Source: Rubrobacter aplysinae
GTDB lineage: Bacteria > Actinomycetota > Rubrobacteria > Rubrobacterales > Rubrobacteraceae
NCBI RefSeq assembly: GCF_001029505.1
Contig: NZ_LEKH01000005.1
Coordinates: 62,001 to 126,000 of the forward strand
Length of the DNA: 64,000 nucleotides
Direction: 5' to 3'
Shown: piece after piece, positions 37,439 through 44,299 of the stretch
How positions within the stretch are numbered: position 1 is the first letter of the stretch
Layout: each line of letters starts with the position of its first letter
Translations under genes and position numbers: made by a program
The notes under the pieces: model-generated
What the model was told of the DNA's origin: nothing
Seen by the model: the letters and a program-made list of their open reading frames with translations, nothing else
The model's database searches: none

Positions 37439-37636
37439 TCATCTGTTCGGGACGCATGGTTCATCGTCATCCAATCGTGTTCGTAGTTGCATATTGGACA
37501 CTTCCACTAGCTCAGAAAGACGTCGACGCCCGTACTGTCGGCATTCCCCCGAGGATGGGATACTCATGGTTGGCCAACCAGCCTCTGCCGAGACTCCTCC
37601 AGACGGCGACGAAGCCTCGCTTTCCTTATGCCGCAT
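37439..37636 (-). CDS. Hypothetical 65-residue protein
   Basis: The ATG at 37636 has GGAGGG six bases upstream and lies at the end of the upstream replication-type gene, overlapping its stop region, so translational coupling is likely. The sequence is hydrophilic (GRRRLSELVEVSNMQLRTRL near the C-terminus) and unrecognised. Between this gene and 37196 I see no convincing gene. Confidence 0.4.
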   Translation of the reverse strand: MRHKESEASSPSGGVSAEAGWPTMSIPSSGECRQYGRRRLSELVEVSNMQLRTRLDDDEPCVPNR

Positions 37637-37638
37637 CT

Positions 37639-38421
37639 TCAACCCTCCTCCAGTTCCAGCGCGGCTTGCGGGTCATTGGAGACGGCGCGCCACGCCTCGG
37701 CGAGCTTCCCGCCAAGCTCGTAGCGCGTAACCTCGGCATAGGTTTCGCCGTATATCTTGGCGGAGGTCGGGAGGCGCACGCGCAGCGTGGACCCGAGAAG
37801 CTCTGCGCCTACACACCAGGGTCCGAACCACGGCGGCACCTCCTCCGCTTCCATTAGCGAAGAGGCTACCCTCAACCACGCGGACTCGGCTTCAGACAAC
37901 TCGGACATGCTTTCATCTTCTTCTGTTTGATCTCTATGGGTATTCTCTGAATTAGAAGGTGAGTTTTCCGCATACTCGTTGGCGGTTTGTTCTTGATCTT
38001 GCTCGCCCGTACCCTGCAATCTTGAATGCTCGTGCTCCCCATCCTTGTCTGGGGCTTTTCCGCAAACTTGAGAATCCTGAGGCTCGTCGATCAGCTCGAA
38101 GAAACGGTGCCAGTTGATCCGATAGTGCAGCCGCGCGGGGACGCCGCGCCGGCTCTCCTCGATCACGCCCTTCCGTCGTAGCGCCTTACGGGCGCCTTCC
38201 TGTTCGTAGCGGGTCATGGCCGTCTCGGCCTCCAGTTCGGACTGGGTCTTCCAGATCCAGGCGCCGTAGCCGGCCTCGGAGTCGTTCTTGGTGTTCGACC
38301 AGAACGCTACCTGCTGGAATAGTAGGGCGGCGTTGATCCCGCCAAATAGCCGGGCAAGCTGAGGATGGAACGCTACGGGTTTATCCGACAGCAGCCCCCG
38401 CATACGTTCATAGGACCGCAC
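37639..38421 (-). CDS. Phage/element replication protein with winged helix
   Basis: 260 residues. MRGLLSDKPVAFHPQLARLF followed by FQQVAFWSNTKND and WIWKTQSELEAETAMTRYEQ is the typical opening of replication-organiser proteins (O/DnaD-like) on phages and integrative elements. A winged helix at about 60-105 precedes a long acidic Gln/Glu/Asn-rich linker. A C-terminal domain (PWFGPWCVGAELLGSTLRVR) resembles DnaA-N-type modules. Role inferred: replication initiation of the excised element. Confidence 0.55.
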   Translation of the reverse strand: MRSYERMRGLLSDKPVAFHPQLARLFGGINAALLFQQVAFWSNTKNDSEAGYGAWIWKTQSELEAETAMTRYEQEGARKALRRKGVIEESRRGVPARLHYRINWHRFFELIDEPQDSQVCGKAPDKDGEHEHSRLQGTGEQDQEQTANEYAENSPSNSENTHRDQTEEDESMSELSEAESAWLRVASSLMEAEEVPPWFGPWCVGAELLGSTLRVRLPTSAKIYGETYAEVTRYELGGKLAEAWRAVSNDPQAALELEEG

Positions 38422-38424
38422 AGG

Positions 38425-38646
38425 CTACCCGAAGAGGCCACCGTGAGGCTGATGCCCCGCCTCCTCGCGCTGCTCGGCGAGCCAGGCTACTACGTCGCTA
38501 CGCCTGACTATCCTGTTTCGCCCGACCCGATAAGAGGCGATCTCGCCTGATTGAAGAAGCTCGTATGTCTTCGTGCGCCCACACCTCAATAGTTGAGATA
38601 CCTCTTCCGGCTTCAAGAACTCGGCGCTGGTAGCTTCCTTCTCCAT
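38425..38646 (-). CDS. Excisionase-like helix-turn-helix protein
   Basis: 73 residues from the ATG at 38646, preceded by a GGAGGG site; an upstream start at 38706 is less likely. MerR/HTH_17 DNA-binding fold: FLKPEEVSQLLRCGRTKTYE followed by IASYRVGRNRIVRRSDVVAW. In integrative elements such proteins act as recombination directionality factors or replication regulators. Transcribed just ahead of the replication-type gene. Confidence 0.75.
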   Translation of the reverse strand: MEKEATSAEFLKPEEVSQLLRCGRTKTYELLQSGEIASYRVGRNRIVRRSDVVAWLAEQREEAGHQPHGGLFG

Positions 38647-38779
38647 AGACTCCCTCCTACATCCCGTTACATCGCACACACTACTACACATTCTTGAGTA
38701 GTGCAAAACGATATGTACAAATCTCTGCTGGTATCATATGGTGTTGGAGACTGGCTACGAAGTGAGAGTGCGGAGGGAG

Positions 38780-39133
38780 ATGGAAGAGAGAGACACGCGG
38801 TTACTCAAGGGGACACTGGACATCTGCCTACTGGCGATGATCGAGGAGAAGGATTGCTACGGGTACGAGATGATAAGTACCCTGCGGGATAAGGGTTTCC
38901 CTTTGGCTAACGAGCGCAGCGTCTACCCCTTGTTGGGGAGGCTCGAACTCGACGGGCTAATCGAAGGGTACCTGCAGGCCTCTAACGACGGTCCTGCTCG
39001 AAAGTATTATCGAATTCAGCCCGAGGGTTGCACTCGCTTACGCGAGCGAGCGAGGAGAACCTTCGAGATCTACGAGCTCGCCAGAGAGATAGTCACTGAG
39101 AGGGTTGATCTTGAGCAGCAAGTTTCTACATGA
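38780..39133 (+). CDS. PadR-family transcriptional regulator
   Basis: About 117 residues from MEERDTRLLKGTLDICLLAM; an upstream ATG at 38738 would add 14 residues. PadR winged helix: CYGYEMISTLRDKGFPLANE, SVYPLLGRLELDGLI and RKYYRIQPEG. It would repress its own divergent or downstream promoter. Its end overlaps the following membrane protein gene, the usual PadR plus HAAS-domain partner arrangement. It lies divergent to the excisionase-like gene. Confidence 0.85.
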   Translation: MEERDTRLLKGTLDICLLAMIEEKDCYGYEMISTLRDKGFPLANERSVYPLLGRLELDGLIEGYLQASNDGPARKYYRIQPEGCTRLRERARRTFEIYELAREIVTERVDLEQQVST

Positions 39134-40007
39134 TCACGTCGACAATTATGTAGCTGAGTGTGTAGAGCACTGGACCCGAGCGGGCCTCTCCCGACGGCGC
39201 ATCGAGCTATTGAAAGGCGAGATGGAGCCCAGCATCCAGGCCGCGACAAACAGGGGCCAAGCTCCCGAAGAGGTGATGGGCTCTCCTCGCGAGTGGGCGG
39301 AGTTGCAGTATGAGCTATACAGTGAAGAACTATCACCTCGGCAACAGCGGACTTTCAAGTTGCTGGGCTCGGTGTTTCTCTTCCTCTTTATAGGAACACT
39401 TGTAATCGTGGCCCAGCACGTCTTCCACTCGAAATGGGCCTTCCCGCTCGTCCCCGGTTTCTTCGCGTGGCCGATCTTTCTGGGAGTCATTGTTTTCCTG
39501 TCCAAGTCCGCCAGGGTGACCTCTTCTATATTCAACCCGGCGAAGCGCAAAGGCAACCTCACCCACGGAGACTACCTGATCTACGCCTCAGGCTTTCTCC
39601 TGGGTATCCTAGTCCCGATCAGGAACTTAGGAGAGGCCTCTCCGGGACTTATCGAGTGGCACTGGTACTACAGTCTGGCGCTGGTCATCCTCACGGCCTT
39701 CGTCGGCGCGATGTTCTTCAGGCAGGACCCTACACGCCACGGTGAGAGCGATCCGGCAATAGAAGAATCCCTAGGACTCTTCCCCAACGAGAAGGCCCAG
39801 CGGCAGCGGAACCGTAAGCTCAATCGAATAGTTCTGGCTTGCATCTCGTGGTCCGCGCTTTGTTTCGGGGTAGCATGGCTCCTCACTGCTCCCGCGACGC
39901 GCGAATCCGTTGGAATAGCCGTGATGATTTCCCTGTGCTGCTTGCTGGTTCTGGTCAGCGACGAGCTTGCCAGCAGGCGCCGAAACAAAAGCAGCGCTCG
40001 CGCATGA
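39105..40007 (+). CDS. PadR-associated membrane protein with HAAS-like N-terminus
   Basis: 300 residues with a TTG start overlapping padR by 29 bases. A soluble N-terminal helical part of about 80 residues (VAECVEHWTRAGLSRRRIEL, GSPREWAELQYE) resembles the HAAS/DUF1700-type domain seen after PadR regulators. Roughly six hydrophobic helices follow from residue 85 on. Possibly a membrane sensor or stress protein controlled by the PadR regulator; function unknown. Confidence 0.6.
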   Translation: MILSSKFLHDHVDNYVAECVEHWTRAGLSRRRIELLKGEMEPSIQAATNRGQAPEEVMGSPREWAELQYELYSEELSPRQQRTFKLLGSVFLFLFIGTLVIVAQHVFHSKWAFPLVPGFFAWPIFLGVIVFLSKSARVTSSIFNPAKRKGNLTHGDYLIYASGFLLGILVPIRNLGEASPGLIEWHWYYSLALVILTAFVGAMFFRQDPTRHGESDPAIEESLGLFPNEKAQRQRNRKLNRIVLACISWSALCFGVAWLLTAPATRESVGIAVMISLCCLLVLVSDELASRRRNKSSARA

Positions 40008-40100
40008 CTCGAGCACAAGGAGGCCATCCTCTCGACGGATACCCCTCTTGAGCCAGAGTCCAGGTAAATGATCCAAAGGAAAATATTGCAACAAACCTGT

Positions 40101-40153
40101 AGTGAATATAGCAATGGTAGTGTACACTGTAGTGTGTCTTTTTGGTCTACACT
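40101..40153 (+). promoter_or_regulatory. TAGTG/CACTA repeat region, operator of the Phd/PIN module
   Basis: A perfect 10-bp palindrome AGTGTACACT at 40120-40129 is flanked by further TAGTG words at 40101 and 40131 and CTACACT at 40147. It lies in an AT-rich stretch 25-75 bases upstream of the antitoxin GTG. This is the expected layout for antitoxin-mediated autoregulation. Confidence 0.45.
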
Positions 40154-40176
40154 TTTTACGTAGAGAGGCTGGCCGG

Positions 40177-40464
40177 GTGAAGTTTGTCAGTTCGCGGGAG
40201 ATCAGGGTAAACCCGAAGCCCGTTTTCGAAGCGCTCGAAGATGAAGAAGTCGTACTCACCTCCCGGGGCAAGCCGGTGGCGTTGCTCCTCGAAGTCAGCG
40301 GCGATGATCTCGAGGAAACCGTTCGACTCGTCAGACGAGCCAAAGCTCAGGCCGCCACCTCCCGCCTGCGCAAGAGCGCCATGGAGCAGGGCGCGGATAA
40401 GTTGAGCCAGGAGGAGATAGAAGCAGAAATAGAGGCTACTCGTAGCGAACGCTCGGAACGGTGA
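40177..40464 (+). CDS. Phd/YefM-type antitoxin
   Basis: 95 residues from the GTG at 40177 (VKFVSSREIRVNPKPVFEAL); the upstream open frame is not protein-like. The N-terminal Phd/YefM DNA-binding fold includes EDEEVVLTSRGKPVALLLEV. A helical C-terminal half would wrap the toxin. The last bases overlap the PIN gene start (GTGA). Confidence 0.8.
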   Translation: MKFVSSREIRVNPKPVFEALEDEEVVLTSRGKPVALLLEVSGDDLEETVRLVRRAKAQAATSRLRKSAMEQGADKLSQEEIEAEIEATRSERSER

Positions 40465-40892
40465 GCCTGGAAGGGGTGGTGCTGGATACCAATGTCCTGG
40501 TGTCCTCTCTACTTAACAGTTTCGGAGCACCCGGCAGGGTGCTCGATCTGGTGCTAGCCGGTGAGCTAAGCGCCGCCCACGACGACCGCGTCCTGAGCGA
40601 ATATCGGGAGGTGCTCTACCGGGAAAAGTTTGGCTTCTCCCCCAGGGACGTGGAGGGGCTTCTGGACTTTCTGGAGGCCGAGGGGATCAAGGTCAATCCG
40701 CCGGTGCTCGGCGCCGAGCTTCCAGACCCAAACGACTCTCCGTTTCTCGAGGTGGCTCACGCCGCAGGTGCCGTGCTCGTCACCGGGAACCTCAAGCACT
40801 ATCCAGAGAAGGAGAGACAGGGTGTCGAGGTACTGGACCCAGCCACATACCTCCAGAGATGGCTCTCGCACGTAGGAGACTCTGAGTCGTAG
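40461..40892 (+). CDS. PIN-domain toxin
   Basis: 143 residues, PIN family of the COG1569 type. Conserved acidic residues are in VVLDTNVLVSSLLN, SEYREVLYREKF and LPDPNDSPFLEVA, and the last strand is VLVTGNLKHYPE. PIN toxins are Mg-dependent RNases. Translationally coupled to the Phd-type antitoxin by a 4-base overlap. The module sits just inside the integrase. Confidence 0.85.
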   Translation: MSLEGVVLDTNVLVSSLLNSFGAPGRVLDLVLAGELSAAHDDRVLSEYREVLYREKFGFSPRDVEGLLDFLEAEGIKVNPPVLGAELPDPNDSPFLEVAHAAGAVLVTGNLKHYPEKERQGVEVLDPATYLQRWLSHVGDSES

Positions 40893-40910
40893 AGGGAAAG
40901 GGTTTGTAGA

Positions 40911-42044
40911 GTGTCCAGGAAAAAGGCTAATGGAGAAGGCTCTCTGACCAAATACAAGGACGGCCGCTGGTGCGGGCGGTGTACGGTCACCAGGCCCGAT
41001 GGGAAACAGAGACGCATAGCCGTCTACGGTCGCACTAAAGAAGAAGCCCGGATCAAGCTCACCAAGAAGATGGCCGAGAGCGACTCGGGCGTTGTCTTCG
41101 ACGCTGAGAATCAGACCGTGGAGGAGTACGTTACCCGCTGGCTGGAGGACTCGGCCAAGGGCAACATCGCTCCTCGCACCTACCACAACTACCGCCTACA
41201 GCTAAACAGGCACATCATTCCCGCACTGGGTAAGCGCAAGCTCGACAAACTCACGCCGCCGCAGATCCAGCGCCTCTACCGCTCCAAGCTCGACGACGGG
41301 CTCTCTCCCTCGAGCGTCCGCTACATCCACGCCGTGCTGCACCGCGCCCTGGAGCAGGCCGTCAAGTGGCAGCTCATCCCCCGCAATCCCGCAGACAGCG
41401 TGGACCCGCCAAAGGTCCGCCAACAGGAGCTGCAGCCGCTGGACGCCGAGCAGGCGCGCAAACTCCTCGAGGCGGCAAGTGGGGACAGGCTGGAGTGCCT
41501 CTACGTCGTGTCCCTGACGATAGGCCTCCGGGCCGGGGAGGCGCTCGGGCTGAAGTGGTCGGACATAGACCTCGAAGAGGGCAAGCTGCGAGTAAGCCGC
41601 CAGCTACAGCGCATGAGGGATGGCGGGGGACTCGTCTTCTCGGAGCCCAAGAACGCCAGCCGCCGCACCGTGGACCTCCCCGAGAGAACAGTGGAAGCCC
41701 TAAAGCTCCACCGCAGGCGGCAGGCCGAGGAGAGGCTGATCGCGGACTCTTACGGGGATCAAGACCTCGTCTTCGCCACCACCAGAGGCACTCCCCTGGA
41801 CGCTCAGAACGTAGTCAACCGTTCCTTCAAGCCCCTGCTAAAGCGGGCAGAGCTTCCTGACATCCGGTTCCATGACCTGTGGCATACCTGCGCAACCCTG
41901 CTACTCGGACGCGGAGTACACCCTAAGATGGTTCAGCACCTCTTGGGACACTCCACCATCGCGATGACTCTCGACCGCTACTCCCACTGGGTACCGAGCA
42001 TGGGCAGACAGGCCGCGGACGGGATGGACGCCGCCCTCTCGTAG
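40911..42044 (+). CDS. int: Tyrosine recombinase/integrase with a catalytic HxxR substitution
   Basis: 377 residues with a GTG start. N-terminal arm-binding part (GSLTKYKDGRWCGRCTVTRP), core-binding SAM-like domain (about 65-155) and catalytic domain. Catalytic residues: Arg in TIGLRAGEALGLKWSD, Lys in EPKNASRRT, His in FHDLWHTCATLLL, His in LLGHSTIAMT and Tyr in LDRYSHW. The normal HDLRHT box reads HDLWHT: Trp324, codon TGG at 41880-41882, replaces the second catalytic Arg. A single C-to-T change from CGG would produce it. Downstream lie the TTGGCATCA repeat, a terminator and the tRNA target. Confidence 0.92.
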   Translation: MSRKKANGEGSLTKYKDGRWCGRCTVTRPDGKQRRIAVYGRTKEEARIKLTKKMAESDSGVVFDAENQTVEEYVTRWLEDSAKGNIAPRTYHNYRLQLNRHIIPALGKRKLDKLTPPQIQRLYRSKLDDGLSPSSVRYIHAVLHRALEQAVKWQLIPRNPADSVDPPKVRQQELQPLDAEQARKLLEAASGDRLECLYVVSLTIGLRAGEALGLKWSDIDLEEGKLRVSRQLQRMRDGGGLVFSEPKNASRRTVDLPERTVEALKLHRRRQAEERLIADSYGDQDLVFATTRGTPLDAQNVVNRSFKPLLKRAELPDIRFHDLWHTCATLLLGRGVHPKMVQHLLGHSTIAMTLDRYSHWVPSMGRQAADGMDAALS

Positions 42045-42047
42045 CGG

Positions 42048-42074
42048 CCGGTTGGCATCACGTTGGCATCAAAA
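42048..42074 (+). repeat. Right copy of the TTGGCATCA doublet
   Basis: Matches 17967-17994 except for one missing base between the two words. Same orientation, about 84 bases from the right core. Probable integrase arm site. Confidence 0.6.
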
Positions 42075-42101
42075 AGCCCCCGGCCCGATCCGGGGGCTTT
42101 T
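42072..42101. terminator. Bidirectional intrinsic terminator between int and tRNA-Thr
   Basis: AAAAGCCCCCGG (42072-42083), six-base loop, CCGGGGGCTTTT (42090-42101): a 12-bp perfect stem with T-tracts on both strands. It would end the integrase transcript on the plus strand and the tRNA transcript on the minus strand. Confidence 0.88.
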
Positions 42102-42132
42102 CCTTTTCCCGCATTTGCAGGAAATTCGAGAG

Positions 42133-42205
42133 AGCCGACGATCCGATTCGAACGGACGACCTGCTCATTACGAATGAGCTGCTCTACCTGCTGAGCTACG
42201 TCGGC
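42133..42205 (-). tRNA. tRNA-Thr (anticodon CGU)
   Basis: On the minus strand a 73-base cloverleaf: acceptor GCCGACG/CGTCGGC, D-arm GCTCAGCAGGTAGAGC, anticodon stem GCTCA/TGAGC with loop TTCGTAA (anticodon CGT), and T-arm GTCCG-TTCGAAT-CGGAT. CCA is not encoded. The 3' half is supplied by the island, which reconstitutes the gene after integration at 42158-42175. The original 3' half remains at 17811-17852. Confidence 0.93.
42158..42175 (-). repeat. attR core
   Basis: 18-base crossover core identical to 17835-17852, spanning the variable loop, the anticodon-stem 3' strand and the anticodon loop of the tRNA. Confidence 0.85.
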
Positions 42206-42251
42206 GTGGTGCGTAGGGAGTATATCGTAGGGGCCGGGGCTCGTCACGGGT

Positions 42252-42683
42252 CTACGTATTCCGGGCGACCAGCCACCTGAAGCGGGCGGTGGTAACGGTC
42301 TCGGCGCGCTGGTTCTTTACCGTTAGCCCAGAGGTCACGAGCCCGGCTTGATCCCGGCTCTCCAGATCGAGCACCTCGGTTTCGGCGTGTACGGTGTCTC
42401 CTATAATGGTCGGACGTCTGAAGCGCAGGCCCTCTATGCCGTGAAACGCCTGCACGGCTCCGGGCTTGAGGGTTATGAGGCCGGTAACGACGGAGAGCAC
42501 CAGCATCCCGTGGGCGACGCGCTCTCCGTACATGGTCCCGGAGGCGTACTCGGCGTCGGTGTGAAGCGGGAACCAGTCGCCGCTCAGGGAGGCGAAGTTC
42601 ACTATGTCCGTCTCGGTGATGGTGCGGGCAGGCGTGGTGTTGCGGTCGCCTACCTGGATCTCATCGAAGTAATGGCGTATCAA
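42252..42683 (-). CDS. MaoC-family hotdog dehydratase
   Basis: 143 residues from a TTG at 42683 preceded by GAGGAG; the longer open frame upstream overlaps cobC and is not protein-like. MaoC motifs: [20 protein letters not shown], with the hydratase D...H pair, then [17 protein letters not shown]. Such proteins hydrate enoyl-thioesters, and many are of unknown substrate. No fatty-acid genes are adjacent, so the substrate is open. First gene beyond the island. Confidence 0.82.
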   Translation of the reverse strand: MIRHYFDEIQVGDRNTTPARTITETDIVNFASLSGDWFPLHTDAEYASGTMYGERVAHGMLVLSVVTGLITLKPGAVQAFHGIEGLRFRRPTIIGDTVHAETEVLDLESRDQAGLVTSGLTVKNQRAETVTTARFRWLVARNT

Positions 42684-42774
42684 TGGGCTCCTCTCGCTCG
42701 TGTGGTATTGGTGGAGGTTGGAGTGTACCGGAGAAAGGGCCGCGCAAGCCGCCGCACCCGAGCACTCCGGGCAT

Positions 42775-43401
42775 TCATCTAAGGTGCTCCACGTCTCCGA
42801 GACCGGTGACGCGCCGCCCGTGACCCTCCAGCAAGAGGCGGGAGATCGAGCCGTTGGCAAGCTGCGCCTCCTTGCCGGGGACCTCGGGGCCGAGCTCCTC
42901 CACGAATAAGCTCCCGAGGAGCCCGCCGTGAGAGACCACTATCACCGTCTCGCCCGGTGCGTGATGCTCCAGGATTCTGCCCAGCGTCCGCCGGAGTCTC
43001 TCCAGGGCGGAGGCGGTGCTCTCCGCGCCCACGTACTCCCAGCGTTCCTCGTCCGGTAGCTCGAAGAAGCGGCGGGCGAGGCCGGGATGCCGAGCCTCGA
43101 AGCCGCTCCAGGTATGGCCCTCAAGCATGCCGCCGCCACGCTCAGTAAGATCGTCGAGGCACTGTATCTGCCCCGCCGGATAGCCCACCTCCGCGGCGAT
43201 GACCCGGGCACTCTCGACCGCCCGGACGAGCGGGCTACTGTACACGTGGACCGGCTGGATGCCCAGTATACCGGCGAGCGAGCGTCCGGCGCGGTGCGCC
43301 TGATCCCGCCCCTCCTCAGAGAGCCCGTAGTCCAGCCGGCCCTGCCAGATGCCGGCCGCGTTCGCCGTAGAACGGCCGTGGCGCACGAGTAAAGCCTGCA
43401 C
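42775..43401 (-). CDS. cobC: Histidine phosphatase, probable alpha-ribazole phosphatase (CobC)
   Basis: 208 residues from the GTG at 43401, which follows GGGAGGAG. Phosphoglycerate-mutase-like signature LLVRHGRSTANAAGIWQG with the phospho-His, a second Arg/His site in VYSSPLVRAVESA, and VIVVSHGGLLG near the C-terminus. At the end of the cobalamin cluster it most likely dephosphorylates alpha-ribazole phosphate or cobalamin-5'-phosphate. Family members with other phosphoesters exist, so the specific role is inferred from context. Confidence 0.72.
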   Translation of the reverse strand: MQALLVRHGRSTANAAGIWQGRLDYGLSEEGRDQAHRAGRSLAGILGIQPVHVYSSPLVRAVESARVIAAEVGYPAGQIQCLDDLTERGGGMLEGHTWSGFEARHPGLARRFFELPDEERWEYVGAESTASALERLRRTLGRILEHHAPGETVIVVSHGGLLGSLFVEELGPEVPGKEAQLANGSISRLLLEGHGRRVTGLGDVEHLR

Positions 43402-43412
43402 CGCCTGCTCCT

Positions 43413-43459
43413 CCCAAACTTCCCGAACTTCCCGAACTTCCGGAATGTCCCGAGTTTCC
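43413..43459 (-). repeat. Short tandem repeat between cobS remnant and cobC
   Basis: On the minus strand GGAAGTTC(G)-type nonamers recur about four times with slight variation (CCGGAAGTTC, GGGAAGTTC, GGGAAGTTT, GGGAGG). The tract fills the junction where the 3' part of cobS is missing. Confidence 0.6.
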
Positions 43460-43469
43460 TGATCACGCC

Positions 43470-43751
43470 TCACGTCACACCGGCCGAGATCGCCAGGACG
43501 TCTCCCACGTCGGGCAGGCCGTCCATGTGGCGGTGCCCGGCGGCCAGCGGCACGGCCACGAAGCCGAGGGAGACCGCAACACCGGCGGGTAGCAGGTATC
43601 CGAGTCCCAGAAGCGCGGCCACCACTGGCAGCCCGACGAGGATACCGAACACCGCCTGCAGATACCCGTAAGAGGCCGCCTCCCCGAGCGTGGCGCGCCC
43701 GGCCGGATACACGGTAAAGAAAGAGGTGAAGAAAGAGAGCAACGCCCGCAC
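43470..43751 (-). pseudogene. cobS: Truncated cobalamin-5'-phosphate synthase (CobS N-terminus)
   Basis: 93 residues compared with about 240-260 for CobS. The start RALLSFFTSFFTVYPAGRAT, two hydrophobic helices and AAGHRHMDGLPDVGDVLAIS correspond to the CobS N-terminus up to its HxDGLxDxxD metal motif. It then stops. No continuation is found in any frame before cobC, so the C-terminal two-thirds is deleted. Full CobS joins AdoCbi-GDP and alpha-ribazole; another copy would be needed elsewhere for that step. Confidence 0.7.
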
Positions 43752-43762
43752 GATAGCCCCGG

Positions 43763-44299
43763 CTACCGCAGCCTGAGCGGCACACCCGAGACGCAGAGAT
43801 ATACCTCCTCCGCGGCGGCTGCAACGCGTTGGTTGGCGAGCCCGAGGAGGTCCCGGAACCGCCGGCCCTCCGGGCTCTCCGGCACGAGCCCCAGCCCCAC
43901 CTCGTCACTCACGACCACCACCGGCGGGCCGAGCCCGGAGGCGTCGGAGAGAAAAACGTCCAACTCCCCAAGAACCTCCTCGTCGGACCCGGCATACATC
44001 CTCCCCGAGATCCAGAGGGTAAGCGAGTCCACGAGCAAGGCTCGCGAGCCTCCAGCAGTCCGAGCAGCGTCCGGCAGGCTCGCACCAGAGGGCCCGTAGG
44101 AGATCTCGAACGTGTCCCAACCGGCGGGCCGCCCACGGCGATGGTCCTCGATGCGCTGCCACATCTCCGCGTCGTCCTCCGGGGCCTCGGCGGTGGCCAC
44201 GTACAGCACGCTCTCGCCGCCAAGCTCCAGGGCGAGACGCTCGGCGAAGCGGCTCTTCCCGCTGCGCGCGCCGCCGGTAACGAACGTTCGCACGCTCAT
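43763..44299 (-). CDS. cobU: Adenosylcobinamide kinase / guanylyltransferase
   Basis: 178 residues, typical length. P-loop FVTGGARSGKSRFAERLALE; the GMP-accepting His region is near QRIEDHRRGRPAGWDTFE; C-terminal VSDEVGLGLVPESPEGRRFR with DLLGLANQRVA is characteristic of CobU. It phosphorylates adenosylcobinamide and transfers GMP from GTP. The start overlaps the stop of the upstream decarboxylase gene (ATGA). Confidence 0.95.
   Translation of the reverse strand: MSVRTFVTGGARSGKSRFAERLALELGGESVLYVATAEAPEDDAEMWQRIEDHRRGRPAGWDTFEISYGPSGASLPDAARTAGGSRALLVDSLTLWISGRMYAGSDEEVLGELDVFLSDASGLGPPVVVVSDEVGLGLVPESPEGRRFRDLLGLANQRVAAAAEEVYLCVSGVPLRLR

Noticed and set aside
37207-37470. 87-codon minus-strand open frame
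   Set aside because: Overlaps the better-supported 37439-37636 gene. The second half (Cys/Trp-rich) is not protein-like and no ribosome site is present.
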